From the NCBI GenBank assembly GCA_036510655.1, contig DATCDQ010000002.1:1-64000 (forward strand): DNA of 64,000 bases, in the 5' to 3' direction. This document shows positions 16,284 to 24,230 of this stretch, one piece after another. Under the pieces are notes generated by a model. That model saw only the letters and a list, made by a program, of their open reading frames with translations, was not told the origin of the DNA and did not search any database. Source of the DNA: Rathayibacter_A sp036510655 (GTDB lineage: Bacteria > Actinomycetota > Actinomycetes > Actinomycetales > Microbacteriaceae). How positions within the stretch are numbered: the first letter of the stretch is position 1; every line of letters starts with the position of its first letter. A program made the position numbers and the translations under genes.

Positions 16284-17464
16284 TGCCATTCCGTGCCATG
16301 CTCGAACGCATGCGGATGGCGATCGTTGGCGGCGCGCTCCTCATTGTTGGTGTCGTGGCTGTTGTGCTTCACCTGGAGCCGCTCAACGCTGTCGATGTGT
16401 TGTGGAATCGCGTCTGGCCGATCTTGCTCTTCGTCGCTGCGATCACGGTCGTCACTGAATTCGTCGCAGAGGCCGGCGTGTTCACCGCGATCTCGGAACG
16501 GCTGGCGCGCTGGGGTCGGGGGCGTGCCTGGATGCTTTGGCTCCTCGTCAGCGTCCTGTGCGTCGTCGTAACCATGTTCTTCTCACTCGATACGACGGCC
16601 GTTCTCATCACGCCGGTCGTAATCATCGTGGTGCGCCATACCGGGCTGCGAATTCTCCCTTTCGCGCTCACCACCGTTTGGCTCGCCAACACCGCATCAC
16701 TGTTGCTGCCGGTCTCAAACCTCACCAACTTGCTTGCACAAGAGGTGAGCAGCCAGTCCGTCGCGCAATTCGTGGTGCTGAGCTGGGCGCCTGCAGTGAT
16801 CGCGATGGTGATTCCGCTCGCCGTGGTCACGATCGCCTTTCGCCGTGATCTCGGCGCGCGCTTCACCGCACCGCCGGATGCTCCCCTTGGTGATCGCACA
16901 CTCTTCACGATTTCGATTGTTGTGCTGGTCGTCCTGATGCCCGCGCTTGTCTCGGGGATCCCCGTGTGGATTCCAGCATGCGCCGCGGCACTGGTACTGA
17001 CCCTCACCTTTGCGCTGCGCCGCCGGGCTGTCGTTCGGATCAGGTTGATCCCATGGTCGCTGCTGGCGTTCGCCTGCGGCCTCTTTCTCGTCGTCGACTC
17101 GGCACACCAGTTGGGTCTCGGCACGGCGCTCGCGGCCGCGACCGGCGATGGAACGGGATTCGCACAGCTTCTTCGTCTCGCGGGCGCGGGGGCGGCATCG
17201 GCGAATCTTGCCAATAATCTGCCGGCTTACCTGGCCCTTGAACCAAGTGCAGTGGGGAGTCCGATTCGCATGATGGCGCTGCTGATCGGGGTGAACTGCG
17301 GTGCGCTCGTCACGCCGTGGGCGTCACTGGCGACGCTGCTCTGGCACAACCGGCTGACCGCACTCGGTGTCGAAGTGCCTTGGCGCACGTTCATACTGCT
17401 CGGCTTCATCGTCGCCCCCCTCACAATTCTCGGATCGGTAGCGGCGCTTGCACTGATCTCGTAA
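16283..17464 (+). CDS. SLC13/ArsB-like ion transporter superfamily permease
   Basis: About 393 residues with 10-11 TM helices. Landmarks are FFSLDTTAVLITPVVIIVVR after the first helices, the unwound WLANTASLLLPVSNLTNLLA and, in the second half, AGAASANLANNLPAYLALEP followed by VNCGALVTPWASLATLLWHN. These paired hairpin motifs are typical of ArsB/NhaD/DASS-type transporters. The ion or anion cannot be named; arsenite export is one option but no ars genes are near. The start is uncertain (16277 GTG, 16283, 16298, 16310, 16316): none has a ribosome binding site, probably because the upstream DNA was rearranged. Confidence 0.8.
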   Translation: MPFRAMLERMRMAIVGGALLIVGVVAVVLHLEPLNAVDVLWNRVWPILLFVAAITVVTEFVAEAGVFTAISERLARWGRGRAWMLWLLVSVLCVVVTMFFSLDTTAVLITPVVIIVVRHTGLRILPFALTTVWLANTASLLLPVSNLTNLLAQEVSSQSVAQFVVLSWAPAVIAMVIPLAVVTIAFRRDLGARFTAPPDAPLGDRTLFTISIVVLVVLMPALVSGIPVWIPACAAALVLTLTFALRRRAVVRIRLIPWSLLAFACGLFLVVDSAHQLGLGTALAAATGDGTGFAQLLRLAGAGAASANLANNLPAYLALEPSAVGSPIRMMALLIGVNCGALVTPWASLATLLWHNRLTALGVEVPWRTFILLGFIVAPLTILGSVAALALIS

Positions 17465-17490
17465 GCCGAGTCGCGAGGTCTGTCGCTGCC

Positions 17491-18669
17491 TTAGTTCTCG
17501 ATCGGGCCGAGCCAGGCATTCGCGACGGTGGAGTGGGCGGACTCGTCATCCGATGGGTGGAAGATCCCCGCGAGCACGTCACGATAAAGCCGGCCGAGCT
17601 CGCTCGAGTTGAAGTAGGTCGACCCGCCCGACACACGCACCGCGTCGTCCACAACGACACGCGCCGTCTCCGTCGCCCGCACCTTCAGGCCGGACAGTTT
17701 CGCGAACCACTGAGCACCGTGGTCGACCAGGTTGTCGACATCCGCTGCGAGACCGTCGACCTGCGGACGGATGCCGTCTTGCGCGATCGCGGCATCCGCG
17801 ATGCGCCAGCGGATGTCCGGGTCCTGCGCATAGGTCTTTCCGTCGTTCTTCATCGAGGTGCGCCGGTGAACGGCCTCAACTGCGAGTTGCAGAGCGCGCT
17901 CGCCGATGCCCGCGTACACGGAGGCCAGCAGGATCTCGAACGCTGCGAAGATGGCGAAGATCAACGAGTCGGCGTTCGGACCCGGGTTCAGTCGGCGCAC
18001 GACGCGGTCCGCAGCAGCGTGGGCCCCGTTCAGCACTGTCGTGTTCGACTGGCTGGCACGCATGCCGAGTGTGTTCCAATCGTCCTTGATCTCGAAGCCG
18101 CCGTTCTCGCGGTTGATGAAGCCGTACACGATCTTCGGGGCATCGGCACTGGTGGTGTCCAGTCCCATCGTGCCGAGTCGGGTCCACGCGGGCGAGAGCG
18201 AAGTGAAGATCTTGGTGCCGAAGAAGCGGTAGCCCCCATCGCCATCCGGCTGGGCGTCAGTGCGGGAGCCGAACAGCACGAGGTCGTTGCCACCCTCGCT
18301 CAAGCCGAACCCGAAGACTTCGCCTGCGCCGGCCTCGCGTAGCACGAAGTCGAGGCTGTCGTCGCCTCGGGCGCGCAGGATTTTTGCGACGCCGGTCCAC
18401 ACATGATGCATGTTGATCGCCAATGCGGTGGCAGGTGCGGCCGATGCCAGGCGTGCCTGTTCGCGCGCCACCTGCTTCAGGCTCATCCCGAGCCCGCCGT
18501 ACTCGGCGGGCACGAACGCCTTCAGATAGCCGGCGGCGACGAGCTCGTCGAAGTCCTCCGCGAAGAACGTGTTCTCCCGGTCATAGCCGGCGGCCCTGGA
18601 GTGGATGCGCTCCAGGAGATCGTCGGTGAGAAGGGGACTGTCTGAACGTGCTGTCGTGTGCTCGGTCAC
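17491..18669 (-). CDS. Acyl-CoA dehydrogenase family flavoprotein
   Basis: 392 residues: an N-terminal helical domain (LKAFVPAEYGGLGMSLKQVA), a middle beta domain (FGFGLSEGGNDLVLFGSRTD; GYRFFGTKIFTSLSPAWTRL) and a C-terminal helical bundle ending in VRVSGGSTYFNSSELGRLYR. The C-terminal form, and the lack of a clear catalytic Glu that I could place, suggest the DszC/flavin-monooxygenase-like branch or a short-chain dehydrogenase of unknown substrate. It starts with a GTG exactly 6 nt after TAAGCT, so the mRNA is probably leaderless. It ends 26 bp from the convergent permease gene. Confidence 0.85.
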   Translation of the reverse strand: MTEHTTARSDSPLLTDDLLERIHSRAAGYDRENTFFAEDFDELVAAGYLKAFVPAEYGGLGMSLKQVAREQARLASAAPATALAINMHHVWTGVAKILRARGDDSLDFVLREAGAGEVFGFGLSEGGNDLVLFGSRTDAQPDGDGGYRFFGTKIFTSLSPAWTRLGTMGLDTTSADAPKIVYGFINRENGGFEIKDDWNTLGMRASQSNTTVLNGAHAAADRVVRRLNPGPNADSLIFAIFAAFEILLASVYAGIGERALQLAVEAVHRRTSMKNDGKTYAQDPDIRWRIADAAIAQDGIRPQVDGLAADVDNLVDHGAQWFAKLSGLKVRATETARVVVDDAVRVSGGSTYFNSSELGRLYRDVLAGIFHPSDDESAHSTVANAWLGPIEN

Positions 18670-18681
18670 GACCTCAGCTTA
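18667..18681 (-). promoter_or_regulatory. Leaderless promoter element (TAAGCT-N6-GTG)
   Basis: Reading the minus strand, TAAGCT (18676-18681) is followed after 6 nt by the start GTG. About 50 bp around it (18660-18713) is repeated at 21310-21363 in front of a gene remnant. Confidence 0.6.
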
Positions 18682-18715
18682 GGATGGCACGCCGTATTCA
18701 GCCACGGTGCTGGCG

Positions 18716-19711
18716 TCAGTGCGCGAGCGTATTCGGGAAACCGAATGTTGCGACCAGCGCTGGGTCATGGAACTTGATGATGTGGGAGATGCCCGCCGGG
18801 GTGGCCGCCAGCACCACGACTCCGTCGGCTTGGAGTACGCCGTCACCGTCTCGGCGGTATACGACGGCGCAGGGCTGACCGTTCGCGGTGGTTGCGATCA
18901 TCCGCCAATCGCCAGCGGCGCCCAGCACATATGCCTCGAGCACGCCGATGCACATCATCATGCCGGATTGCCAGTTGCGGAACGGGGTCGCTTCCAACGT
19001 GGCGTCAGCGCGCAGCACCTGCACTAGTTGGCTGACATCGGCGTGCTCGAAAGCCGCAATGTAACCGTCGAGTAACGCTCGAGCCCGTTCGTCGGTCGGC
19101 TCTAGCAGTTCGGCGGGTTCCAGGTCCAATTCATTCAGCCGTGCACGGGCGCGCTCGAGTGCGCTTTTTACGGCCACAGTGGTGGTGCTGAGCACCTCTG
19201 CGGTTTCGGCGGCAGAGAATGCGAGCACGTCGCGCAGGATGAGGATTGCACGTTGCCTGGAAGGGAGGTGCTGCAGGCTGGCGATAAGAGCAAGCCTCAG
19301 GGTTTCGCGATGGATCGCAACGGCCGCGGGATCGTCAGCGGGCGCAGTGAGCCAAATGTCCGGCAGCGGCTCGAGCCAGGAAACCTCGCCCGGTGGCACG
19401 GGACTCGGCGGGCGATCGGGTCCGTCGTACGGGCCGGCAAGCCCCGAAGGCAGCACCCGGATCGAGCGCGGCTTCAACGCCGTCAAACAGACGTTCGTGG
19501 CGATCTTGTAGAGCCATGTCCGCAGCGACGCCCGCTCCTCGAAGGCGCCGTACGCGCGCCACGCCCGCAGATAGGTCTCTTGTACCAGGTCCTCGGCGTC
19601 GTGAGCGGAGCCGACCATGCGGTAGCAGTGCGCCAAGAGCTCCCGACGGAATCGCTCTGTCTCGGCAGCGAAGTGGTCTTGAGTGTGTGCCGCTCGCGGA
19701 TGTGGTGTCAC
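18716..19711 (-). CDS. ECF sigma factor with C-terminal SnoaL-like domain (SigG-like)
   Basis: 331 residues. Sigma region 2 is RELLAHCYRMVGSAHDAEDL then VQETYLRAWR (about 24-52); region 4 is LQHLPSRQRAILILRDVLAF then SAAETAEVLSTTTVAVKSAL (about 150-190). The C-terminal 120 residues form a SnoaL-type domain. In ECF groups of the SigG/SigJ kind this domain replaces an anti-sigma factor and controls activity. It starts with a GTG 6 nt after TAGCCT. The regulon is unknown. No YCII or DGPF partner gene is adjacent; the next gene upstream is a quinone oxidoreductase. Confidence 0.9.
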   Translation of the reverse strand: MTPHPRAAHTQDHFAAETERFRRELLAHCYRMVGSAHDAEDLVQETYLRAWRAYGAFEERASLRTWLYKIATNVCLTALKPRSIRVLPSGLAGPYDGPDRPPSPVPPGEVSWLEPLPDIWLTAPADDPAAVAIHRETLRLALIASLQHLPSRQRAILILRDVLAFSAAETAEVLSTTTVAVKSALERARARLNELDLEPAELLEPTDERARALLDGYIAAFEHADVSQLVQVLRADATLEATPFRNWQSGMMMCIGVLEAYVLGAAGDWRMIATTANGQPCAVVYRRDGDGVLQADGVVVLAATPAGISHIIKFHDPALVATFGFPNTLAH

Positions 19712-19781
19712 GTAACAAGGCTATTTCTCAAATAGTTCTGGATGTGTGTGGGGACCGGCGCGGCAGTAGCTGGAGCTCGGC

Positions 19782-20780
19782 TCAGGGCAAGAGGGCCAGT
19801 TTGCCGATCGTGGACCTGGATTCGAGTTTCTCGAGCGCTTGAGGGCCGTCGGCGAGTTCGTAAACGGTGGGCCGGCCAGGGGCCAACACGCCGCTGGTAA
19901 GGAGCGCGGACAGCTCGCCCATGACCTCGCCGAAGATTTCCGGAGCGGCCTGGATCAGAACGCCGATGTTGAAGCCGATCACGTGGACCTGGTGTTTGTA
20001 CACCAGGTCCCAGTTTGTGATCGAAGCTTCGCCGCCTGCGATACCGTAGACGACGACGCGGCCGGTGACCCGTTTGGCTGCAGCGAGGCTGGCGTCGAAG
20101 GTGGCGCCGCCGGCCGACTCCAGAACGATATCGACGCCGGCACCGCCGGTCAGCCGCAACACCTCGGTGGCGACGTCGTCGCCGAGGCTGTCCAAGACGT
20201 GGTCAGCGCCGAGCGCCAGCACGGTTTCGTGTTTGCCCGGTGAAGCTGTGGCGATGACTGTCGCACCGTAATGTTTGGCCATCACGACCGCTGCCTGGCC
20301 GGTCGCGCCTGCAGCGGCGTGGACCAGCACGCTCTGCCCGGCGGTGATTCCGCCCAGTGGTTTGAGTGCGGCCAGCGCGGTGGGCCAGTTGACAAGGAGA
20401 CCAAGCGCCTGCTCTTCCGTCCAACCCGGGGGCAACGGCATCGCCCCGGTCGCGGGCAGCACCATGAATTCGGCGAATGCGCCGTCTCCGACGCCGACGA
20501 CGCGGTCCCCCGGTTGCGGGCCGTTCGCTGCCACTGCCTCGCCGACCGCTACGACTTCGCCAGCCGCCTCGAATCCCGCCAGATAGGGTGGTCGCGGGCC
20601 GCCCAGGAAGGTGCCGTGAGCCTTCGAGATATCCGCGAAGTTGACCCCGGCGGCACTAACGCGGATCAGGATCTCGTTCTCACCGGGAATCGGTACTGGT
20701 GCATCGGTGATCAGACGCATGTCCTGAGGCCCGTTAAGGGACGTCTGCTGTAACGCGCACATGGTCGCTGGAACGTTCAT
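19782..20780 (-). CDS. NADPH:quinone oxidoreductase / zinc-independent MDR family
   Basis: 332 residues of the medium-chain dehydrogenase/reductase fold. The GroES-like N-terminal domain has VSAAGVNFADISKAHGTFLG and PYLAGFEAAGEVVAVGEAVA; the Rossmann domain has SVLVHAAAGATGQAAVVMAK (nucleotide-binding AxxGxxG). Structural and catalytic zinc ligands are absent, as expected for the QOR subgroup. It reduces quinones or enones with NADPH and fits an oxidative-stress role. Downstream on the same strand is the ECF sigma factor (70 bp gap). Confidence 0.9.
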   Translation of the reverse strand: MNVPATMCALQQTSLNGPQDMRLITDAPVPIPGENEILIRVSAAGVNFADISKAHGTFLGGPRPPYLAGFEAAGEVVAVGEAVAANGPQPGDRVVGVGDGAFAEFMVLPATGAMPLPPGWTEEQALGLLVNWPTALAALKPLGGITAGQSVLVHAAAGATGQAAVVMAKHYGATVIATASPGKHETVLALGADHVLDSLGDDVATEVLRLTGGAGVDIVLESAGGATFDASLAAAKRVTGRVVVYGIAGGEASITNWDLVYKHQVHVIGFNIGVLIQAAPEIFGEVMGELSALLTSGVLAPGRPTVYELADGPQALEKLESRSTIGKLALLP

Positions 20781-20786
20781 CGGCGA

Positions 20787-21318
20787 TCAGCCTTTCTGTC
20801 TAGTCGGGTGTGTGGGAGCGAACGGCCCGTTGCCGGCCCGTGCCCATACCATGTAGACCCCGGTCACCTCGAAAAGGAATCGCCAACTCCCAAATCGCAT
20901 CAAGTCGAGCCCGGCTGAGCGGATGCCCCTTGTCGACGGGACGCACTCGCACGACCGCGCGAACTGGCTGTCCGGTCCGCTTTTTGTAAGCAGAAAAGTT
21001 GAACCCGCGTGTGTCGATGTACACCGGCGCCGCCTCACATGCGTTTCGGGGAACCCGTGCAGCAGCACGACCGCCGGGCCGAACCCGGCGACGCAGTGCG
21101 CAACCCCGAGCACGATGTCAATCCGGTGAATTGCGCCAGTGCCGGGGCCCAGTCGGATTGCCGCGACAAGCGTAGCCTCGACGGTGAAGCGCGACGCCCG
21201 CTTCACCACCGCAGCGTGACGTTCGCCCGGGCTTTGCACGGTAACCCGGACGGGCAAACGCATTCCGGTCCGGTTTGTCGTGCAAAGTCCGGGGCAGCGC
21301 TGTCGTCTGCTCGGTCAC
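20787..21318 (-). pseudogene. Alpha/beta hydrolase (epoxide hydrolase/dehalogenase-like), N-terminal remnant
   Basis: A GTG at 21316-21318 preceded by TAAGCT begins VTEQTTALPR. In another frame further on one reads HRIDIVLGVAHCV followed by AGFGPAVVLLHGFPETH, the start of the epoxide-hydrolase-like fold with its oxyanion HG motif. No nucleophile elbow or later part follows. The intervening 200 bases contain large inverted repeats and the frame is broken. Another open stretch (20800-21024, MYIDTRGFNFSAYKKRTGQP...) is of unknown origin. I interpret the region as a decayed hydrolase gene. Confidence 0.55.
21183..21293. repeat. Two adjacent inverted repeats inside a decayed gene
   Basis: GGTGAAGCG (21183-21191) pairs with CGCTTCACC (21199-21207). 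CCCGGGCTTTGCACG (21226-21240) pairs with 21279-21293 in 14 of 15 positions. Neither belongs to an intact gene. They could be the footprint of a small repetitive element that broke the hydrolase gene. Confidence 0.5.
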
Positions 21319-21397
21319 GCTCCTCAGCTTAGGATGGCGCGCGATTTTCGGCCATGGCGCGCTGTGTCGTGCACTCCGACCTGCGGTTGCCGGGCGG

Positions 21398-21811
21398 TCA
21401 ATCCGCCGACGTAGCCGTCCTCCTGAAGGCGTTCGCGTTCGCGGCAACCCAACTCGAGTACGTGGTTGCCGGCCGGCCGAGAATTGCGGCGACCTCCTCG
21501 GTGGTCGGTGCGGGCTTGTCGGTGAGGGTTGCGAGTCGGGCGAGATTCGCGTCGGCGAATTCCGGCGGAAAGCCCAGATCGGTCAACGTCGCACGCGCTG
21601 CAGCGGGCGGGATCTCTTGACAGCGCAAGCTTCTACCCAGAACCTCGCCGATCACCTCGACCATGTCCTCCTGGGTAAGCGATTGAGGCCCGGTGACATC
21701 GACCCGACGCCCGTCAAGATCGTCGTGGAGTAGTGCGTACGCGGCGACGGCAGCCACATCCGCAGGGTCGATCACCGCTTCGCTCGCGGTCGGTGGCAGA
21801 ATCCACATCAC
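21398..21811 (-). pseudogene. NmrA-like NAD(P)-binding reductase, C-terminal half only
   Basis: The minus-strand frame reads VIDPADVAAVAAYALLHDDL, then DGRRVDVTGPQSLTQEDMVE and a helical end (LATLTDKPAPTTEEVAAILG). This is the C-terminal half of NmrA/azoreductase-type atypical short-chain dehydrogenases. The Rossmann N-terminal half with GxxGxxG is missing. At about 21805-21815 the sequence joins, in a different frame, to the 3' part of the hydrolase gene upstream, which marks a deletion endpoint. Confidence 0.65.
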
Positions 21812-22568
21812 GGAACACGCCGTGCGGGAGACTCTCGGCATAGCTGCGTTGGGCGGCGCGGATGCCGGCATGCGCCGCTTCGTGCCCTGTGCGGCCGCGG
21901 GTCGCGGACAAGACGACCACCGGGCAGGAAGGGGGCGCCGGTGGGTTCTGCCGCAAACCGGCCATAGAAGTGTAGGCGGCGTTCATTTCGCGGCGTGTTT
22001 GGCTGATGCCGGCCGGGGTGAAGTCTTCGGCGACCATCGTCTCGTACGTGTCGGCTGGGTAGAGTCGGCGAATACCCCGTGTCGCGAGTCGGCGGACCCA
22101 GACGAAGCGTGTCATCGATTGCCCGGACGCCAGCTTTCGGTCCACGGACTTCGCCGTGGCCTCGGGGTGATCGTAGGCCGGCGCCTTTTCGGGCATCGGG
22201 TCGATCAGCAGGAGCCCGTCAAGCCGGTCGGCCAGGCCCACCGACGCGAGACGGGCGATCGGTCCGCCCATGCTGTGGGCCACGAGCACGAACCGTTCGG
22301 GAACCACCTGGCGGATCATCGATTCCAAGTGTTCGGACATTTTCGTGAGCGTCGTGGGGCGCAGTGTGCGGGTGCTGCGGCCGAATCCAGAACGATCGTA
22401 GGCAACCAGGCGCGCGCTGTTCTGCAAACGGTCCACAAGGGGATCCCAGCAGGTGCGTCCACAGCCCGGGCCCGCCTCGAAGATCACCCACTTGTGGCCG
22501 CGCCCGGTCGCCTCGACGTAAACATCCGCGTCATCGACTTCGACCAGTCGCCCCGCGATTGTGCGCAT
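21714..22568 (-). CDS. Alpha/beta hydrolase, C-terminally truncated by deletion
   Basis: 284 residues from the ATG at 22566-22568 (GGAG 6 nt upstream). The fold is evident: EAGPGCGRTCWDPLVDRLQN, the strand and loop ARLVAYDRSGFGRS, and the nucleophile elbow VLVAHSMGGP with Ser. Homology ends at SLPHGVFRDV, where relatives continue into the loop with the catalytic His. Instead the frame runs into antisense-of-nothing sequence shared with the NmrA relic and stops 30 residues later. Without the catalytic His the product is probably inactive, so this may be functionally a pseudogene. Confidence 0.7.
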   Translation of the reverse strand: MRTIAGRLVEVDDADVYVEATGRGHKWVIFEAGPGCGRTCWDPLVDRLQNSARLVAYDRSGFGRSTRTLRPTTLTKMSEHLESMIRQVVPERFVLVAHSMGGPIARLASVGLADRLDGLLLIDPMPEKAPAYDHPEATAKSVDRKLASGQSMTRFVWVRRLATRGIRRLYPADTYETMVAEDFTPAGISQTRREMNAAYTSMAGLRQNPPAPPSCPVVVLSATRGRTGHEAAHAGIRAAQRSYAESLPHGVFRDVDSATDRERSGDRPCGCGCRRRVRTTPRRS

Positions 22569-22640
22569 GGCAGCTCCAATCACTTCAATCAGCATTAGTT
22601 GCAATTCTGCGAATAATAGCATTGGTGCGAAGATTGCAAG

Positions 22641-23174
22641 GTGGACAAACTTGAACTGCTGATGCATCCGGTGCGGCTGCGTATCATTCTGCAGCTTCAG
22701 GACCAGCAGTTGACGACAGCGCAGATCGCACGGGCCCTTCCTGGTGTCTCCAAAGCGACGATCTATCGGCAGATTGTTCGCCTTGTCGACGGAGAGATTC
22801 TTGAGGTAACTGGCGAAGAGCCCAAACGCGGCACCGTCGAGCGAAGCTATAGCCTGCGCACGGGCGCTGCCAGAATCGATGAGGCCGCGTTCGCAGCAAT
22901 GACGACAGAGGAACACCGTCGCGGCTTCACCGCAATGGTCGCGTCTCTTCTGGCCGAGTTCAACGCATACCTGGACCAGCAAGACTCGAAACCAGCCGCC
23001 GGCCCCCTCGCCTACGGGCAACGCAAACTCTGGCTGAATACCGATGAGTTCGCCGACTTTGAAAATGACATGCTCGAACTCATGAAGAAGTATTCCGGCG
23101 CAGACCATGCAGACAATCGACAGGCATTCCTGACCGGACTCATCCTGTTCCCGGCACACCAACCAGGCGAATGA
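22641..23174 (+). CDS. Winged helix-turn-helix regulator (ArsR-like)
   Basis: 177 residues from a GTG. The N-terminal 70 residues form a winged helix: MDKLELLMHPVRLRIILQLQ, then LTTAQIARALPGVSKATIYR and the wing VTGEEPKRGTVERSY. The rest is a helical sensor of unknown ligand (LWLNTDEFADFENDMLELMK). It is transcribed divergently from the truncated hydrolase, with a 72-bp AT-rich spacer carrying TTGCAA motifs at 22600-22605 and 22634-22639, likely its binding area. The former target may have been the hydrolase gene. Confidence 0.75.
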   Translation: MDKLELLMHPVRLRIILQLQDQQLTTAQIARALPGVSKATIYRQIVRLVDGEILEVTGEEPKRGTVERSYSLRTGAARIDEAAFAAMTTEEHRRGFTAMVASLLAEFNAYLDQQDSKPAAGPLAYGQRKLWLNTDEFADFENDMLELMKKYSGADHADNRQAFLTGLILFPAHQPGE

Positions 23175-23200
23175 TCAAGGACCGCCCGCTCGCCGACGAC

Positions 23201-24148
23201 CTATACCGACGGCCCGCCGTCCACCGGCGGTGCCTGGGATCGTGAGCGCCTGCTACGACCGACCAGGCGGATGCCGCCCCACACGATTCCGCCGACCACG
23301 GCGATCAGCACGAGCCAGGGAAGTACCACGCCGAGGAAGACCAGGAATGCGCCTGCGGCCACCACCAGAGCATTCCATCCGGCCGCCAGCCCACTGAAGA
23401 AGTTGTCGGGTCCGGCAGCAGCAACGGTGCCTGGGGCGTGCAGTTCGAGCGTGATCGTCGCCAATGAAACCTGATCCTTCAGGTAGTTCTGCTGCGAGAT
23501 CAGGCTGTCGAGGTCGGCCTGGCGTTGGGTCAGGCTCGATTCGATCGAGATCAGATCGGCCGTGCTGGTCGCCTTGCTCATCAACTCCAGCAGGCGGTTG
23601 ACGGAGGTCTGCAGCGCCGTGATTCGAGCGTTGACGTCTTTGACCTGCGTGGTGACGTCTTGTGAGCTCGTCGTGACGGAGTTGACCGTGCCCAGTTTCT
23701 TCAGGTCTGCCAGCGTCGCGTCGAGCTTCGGGGACGGAATCCGCAGCGTCAGTGTGGCGCTCGCCCGTTGGTCGGGCGTGCCCGGCTGCTCGGTCATCGC
23801 GTCGACTCTGCCACCTGCAGCGTCGACGACCCGGGTTGCGTCGCTCGCTGCGCTCACTGGTTTATCGACGGTTAACGACATCGTTCCCGTGGTGATCACC
23901 GAGCGGTTCTGGGTCTGCGGGTCGAGCGCATTCGAATCGGATGCCGCGCCCTTCGCCGCGTCGGGCTGATTCGCGCCCTGCGGGGCCCCCTTCTGCACCG
24001 TTCCGTTCTGCGCTGGAACCTGGCCAATGCCGCCCTGGACAGTGCCGACCGAACCCGAGGAGCCGCCGCCGGTGCATCCGCTCAGCGAAAGTGCCCCCAG
24101 CATCAGCGCGCCGACCGCGATTGCAACACCACCCCGTGCCCGTTTCAT
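23201..24148 (-). CDS. DUF4349 domain lipoprotein
   Basis: 315 residues. A lipoprotein signal peptide (GVAIAVGALMLGALSLSGC) is followed by a Gly/Gln/Ala-rich linker and then the DUF4349 domain: RSVITTGTMSLTVDKPVSAA, a coiled-coil core with VNRLLELMSKATSTADLISI and ESSLTQRQADLDSLISQQNY. A TM helix near 265-290 and a basic cytoplasmic tail close the protein. This topology (lipid anchor plus C-terminal TM) is usual for the family, whose function is unknown. TAGGGT lies exactly 6 nt before the ATG, so the mRNA is probably leaderless. Confidence 0.88.
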   Translation of the reverse strand: MKRARGGVAIAVGALMLGALSLSGCTGGGSSGSVGTVQGGIGQVPAQNGTVQKGAPQGANQPDAAKGAASDSNALDPQTQNRSVITTGTMSLTVDKPVSAASDATRVVDAAGGRVDAMTEQPGTPDQRASATLTLRIPSPKLDATLADLKKLGTVNSVTTSSQDVTTQVKDVNARITALQTSVNRLLELMSKATSTADLISIESSLTQRQADLDSLISQQNYLKDQVSLATITLELHAPGTVAAAGPDNFFSGLAAGWNALVVAAGAFLVFLGVVLPWLVLIAVVGGIVWGGIRLVGRSRRSRSQAPPVDGGPSV

Positions 24149-24230
24149 GCCACCACCCTAGGGCGCTTCGCAGGCGGATGCCCGGGAGCCCGGTCACGAT
24201 CCGGTCTCAACTGATGCGTATGGTAGTGGC

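Noticed and set aside
20800..21024. 74-codon frame beginning MYIDTRGFNFSAYKKR
   Set aside because: It reads somewhat like a protein, but I cannot place it in a family. It lies within a broken region, so it is only mentioned under the hydrolase relic.
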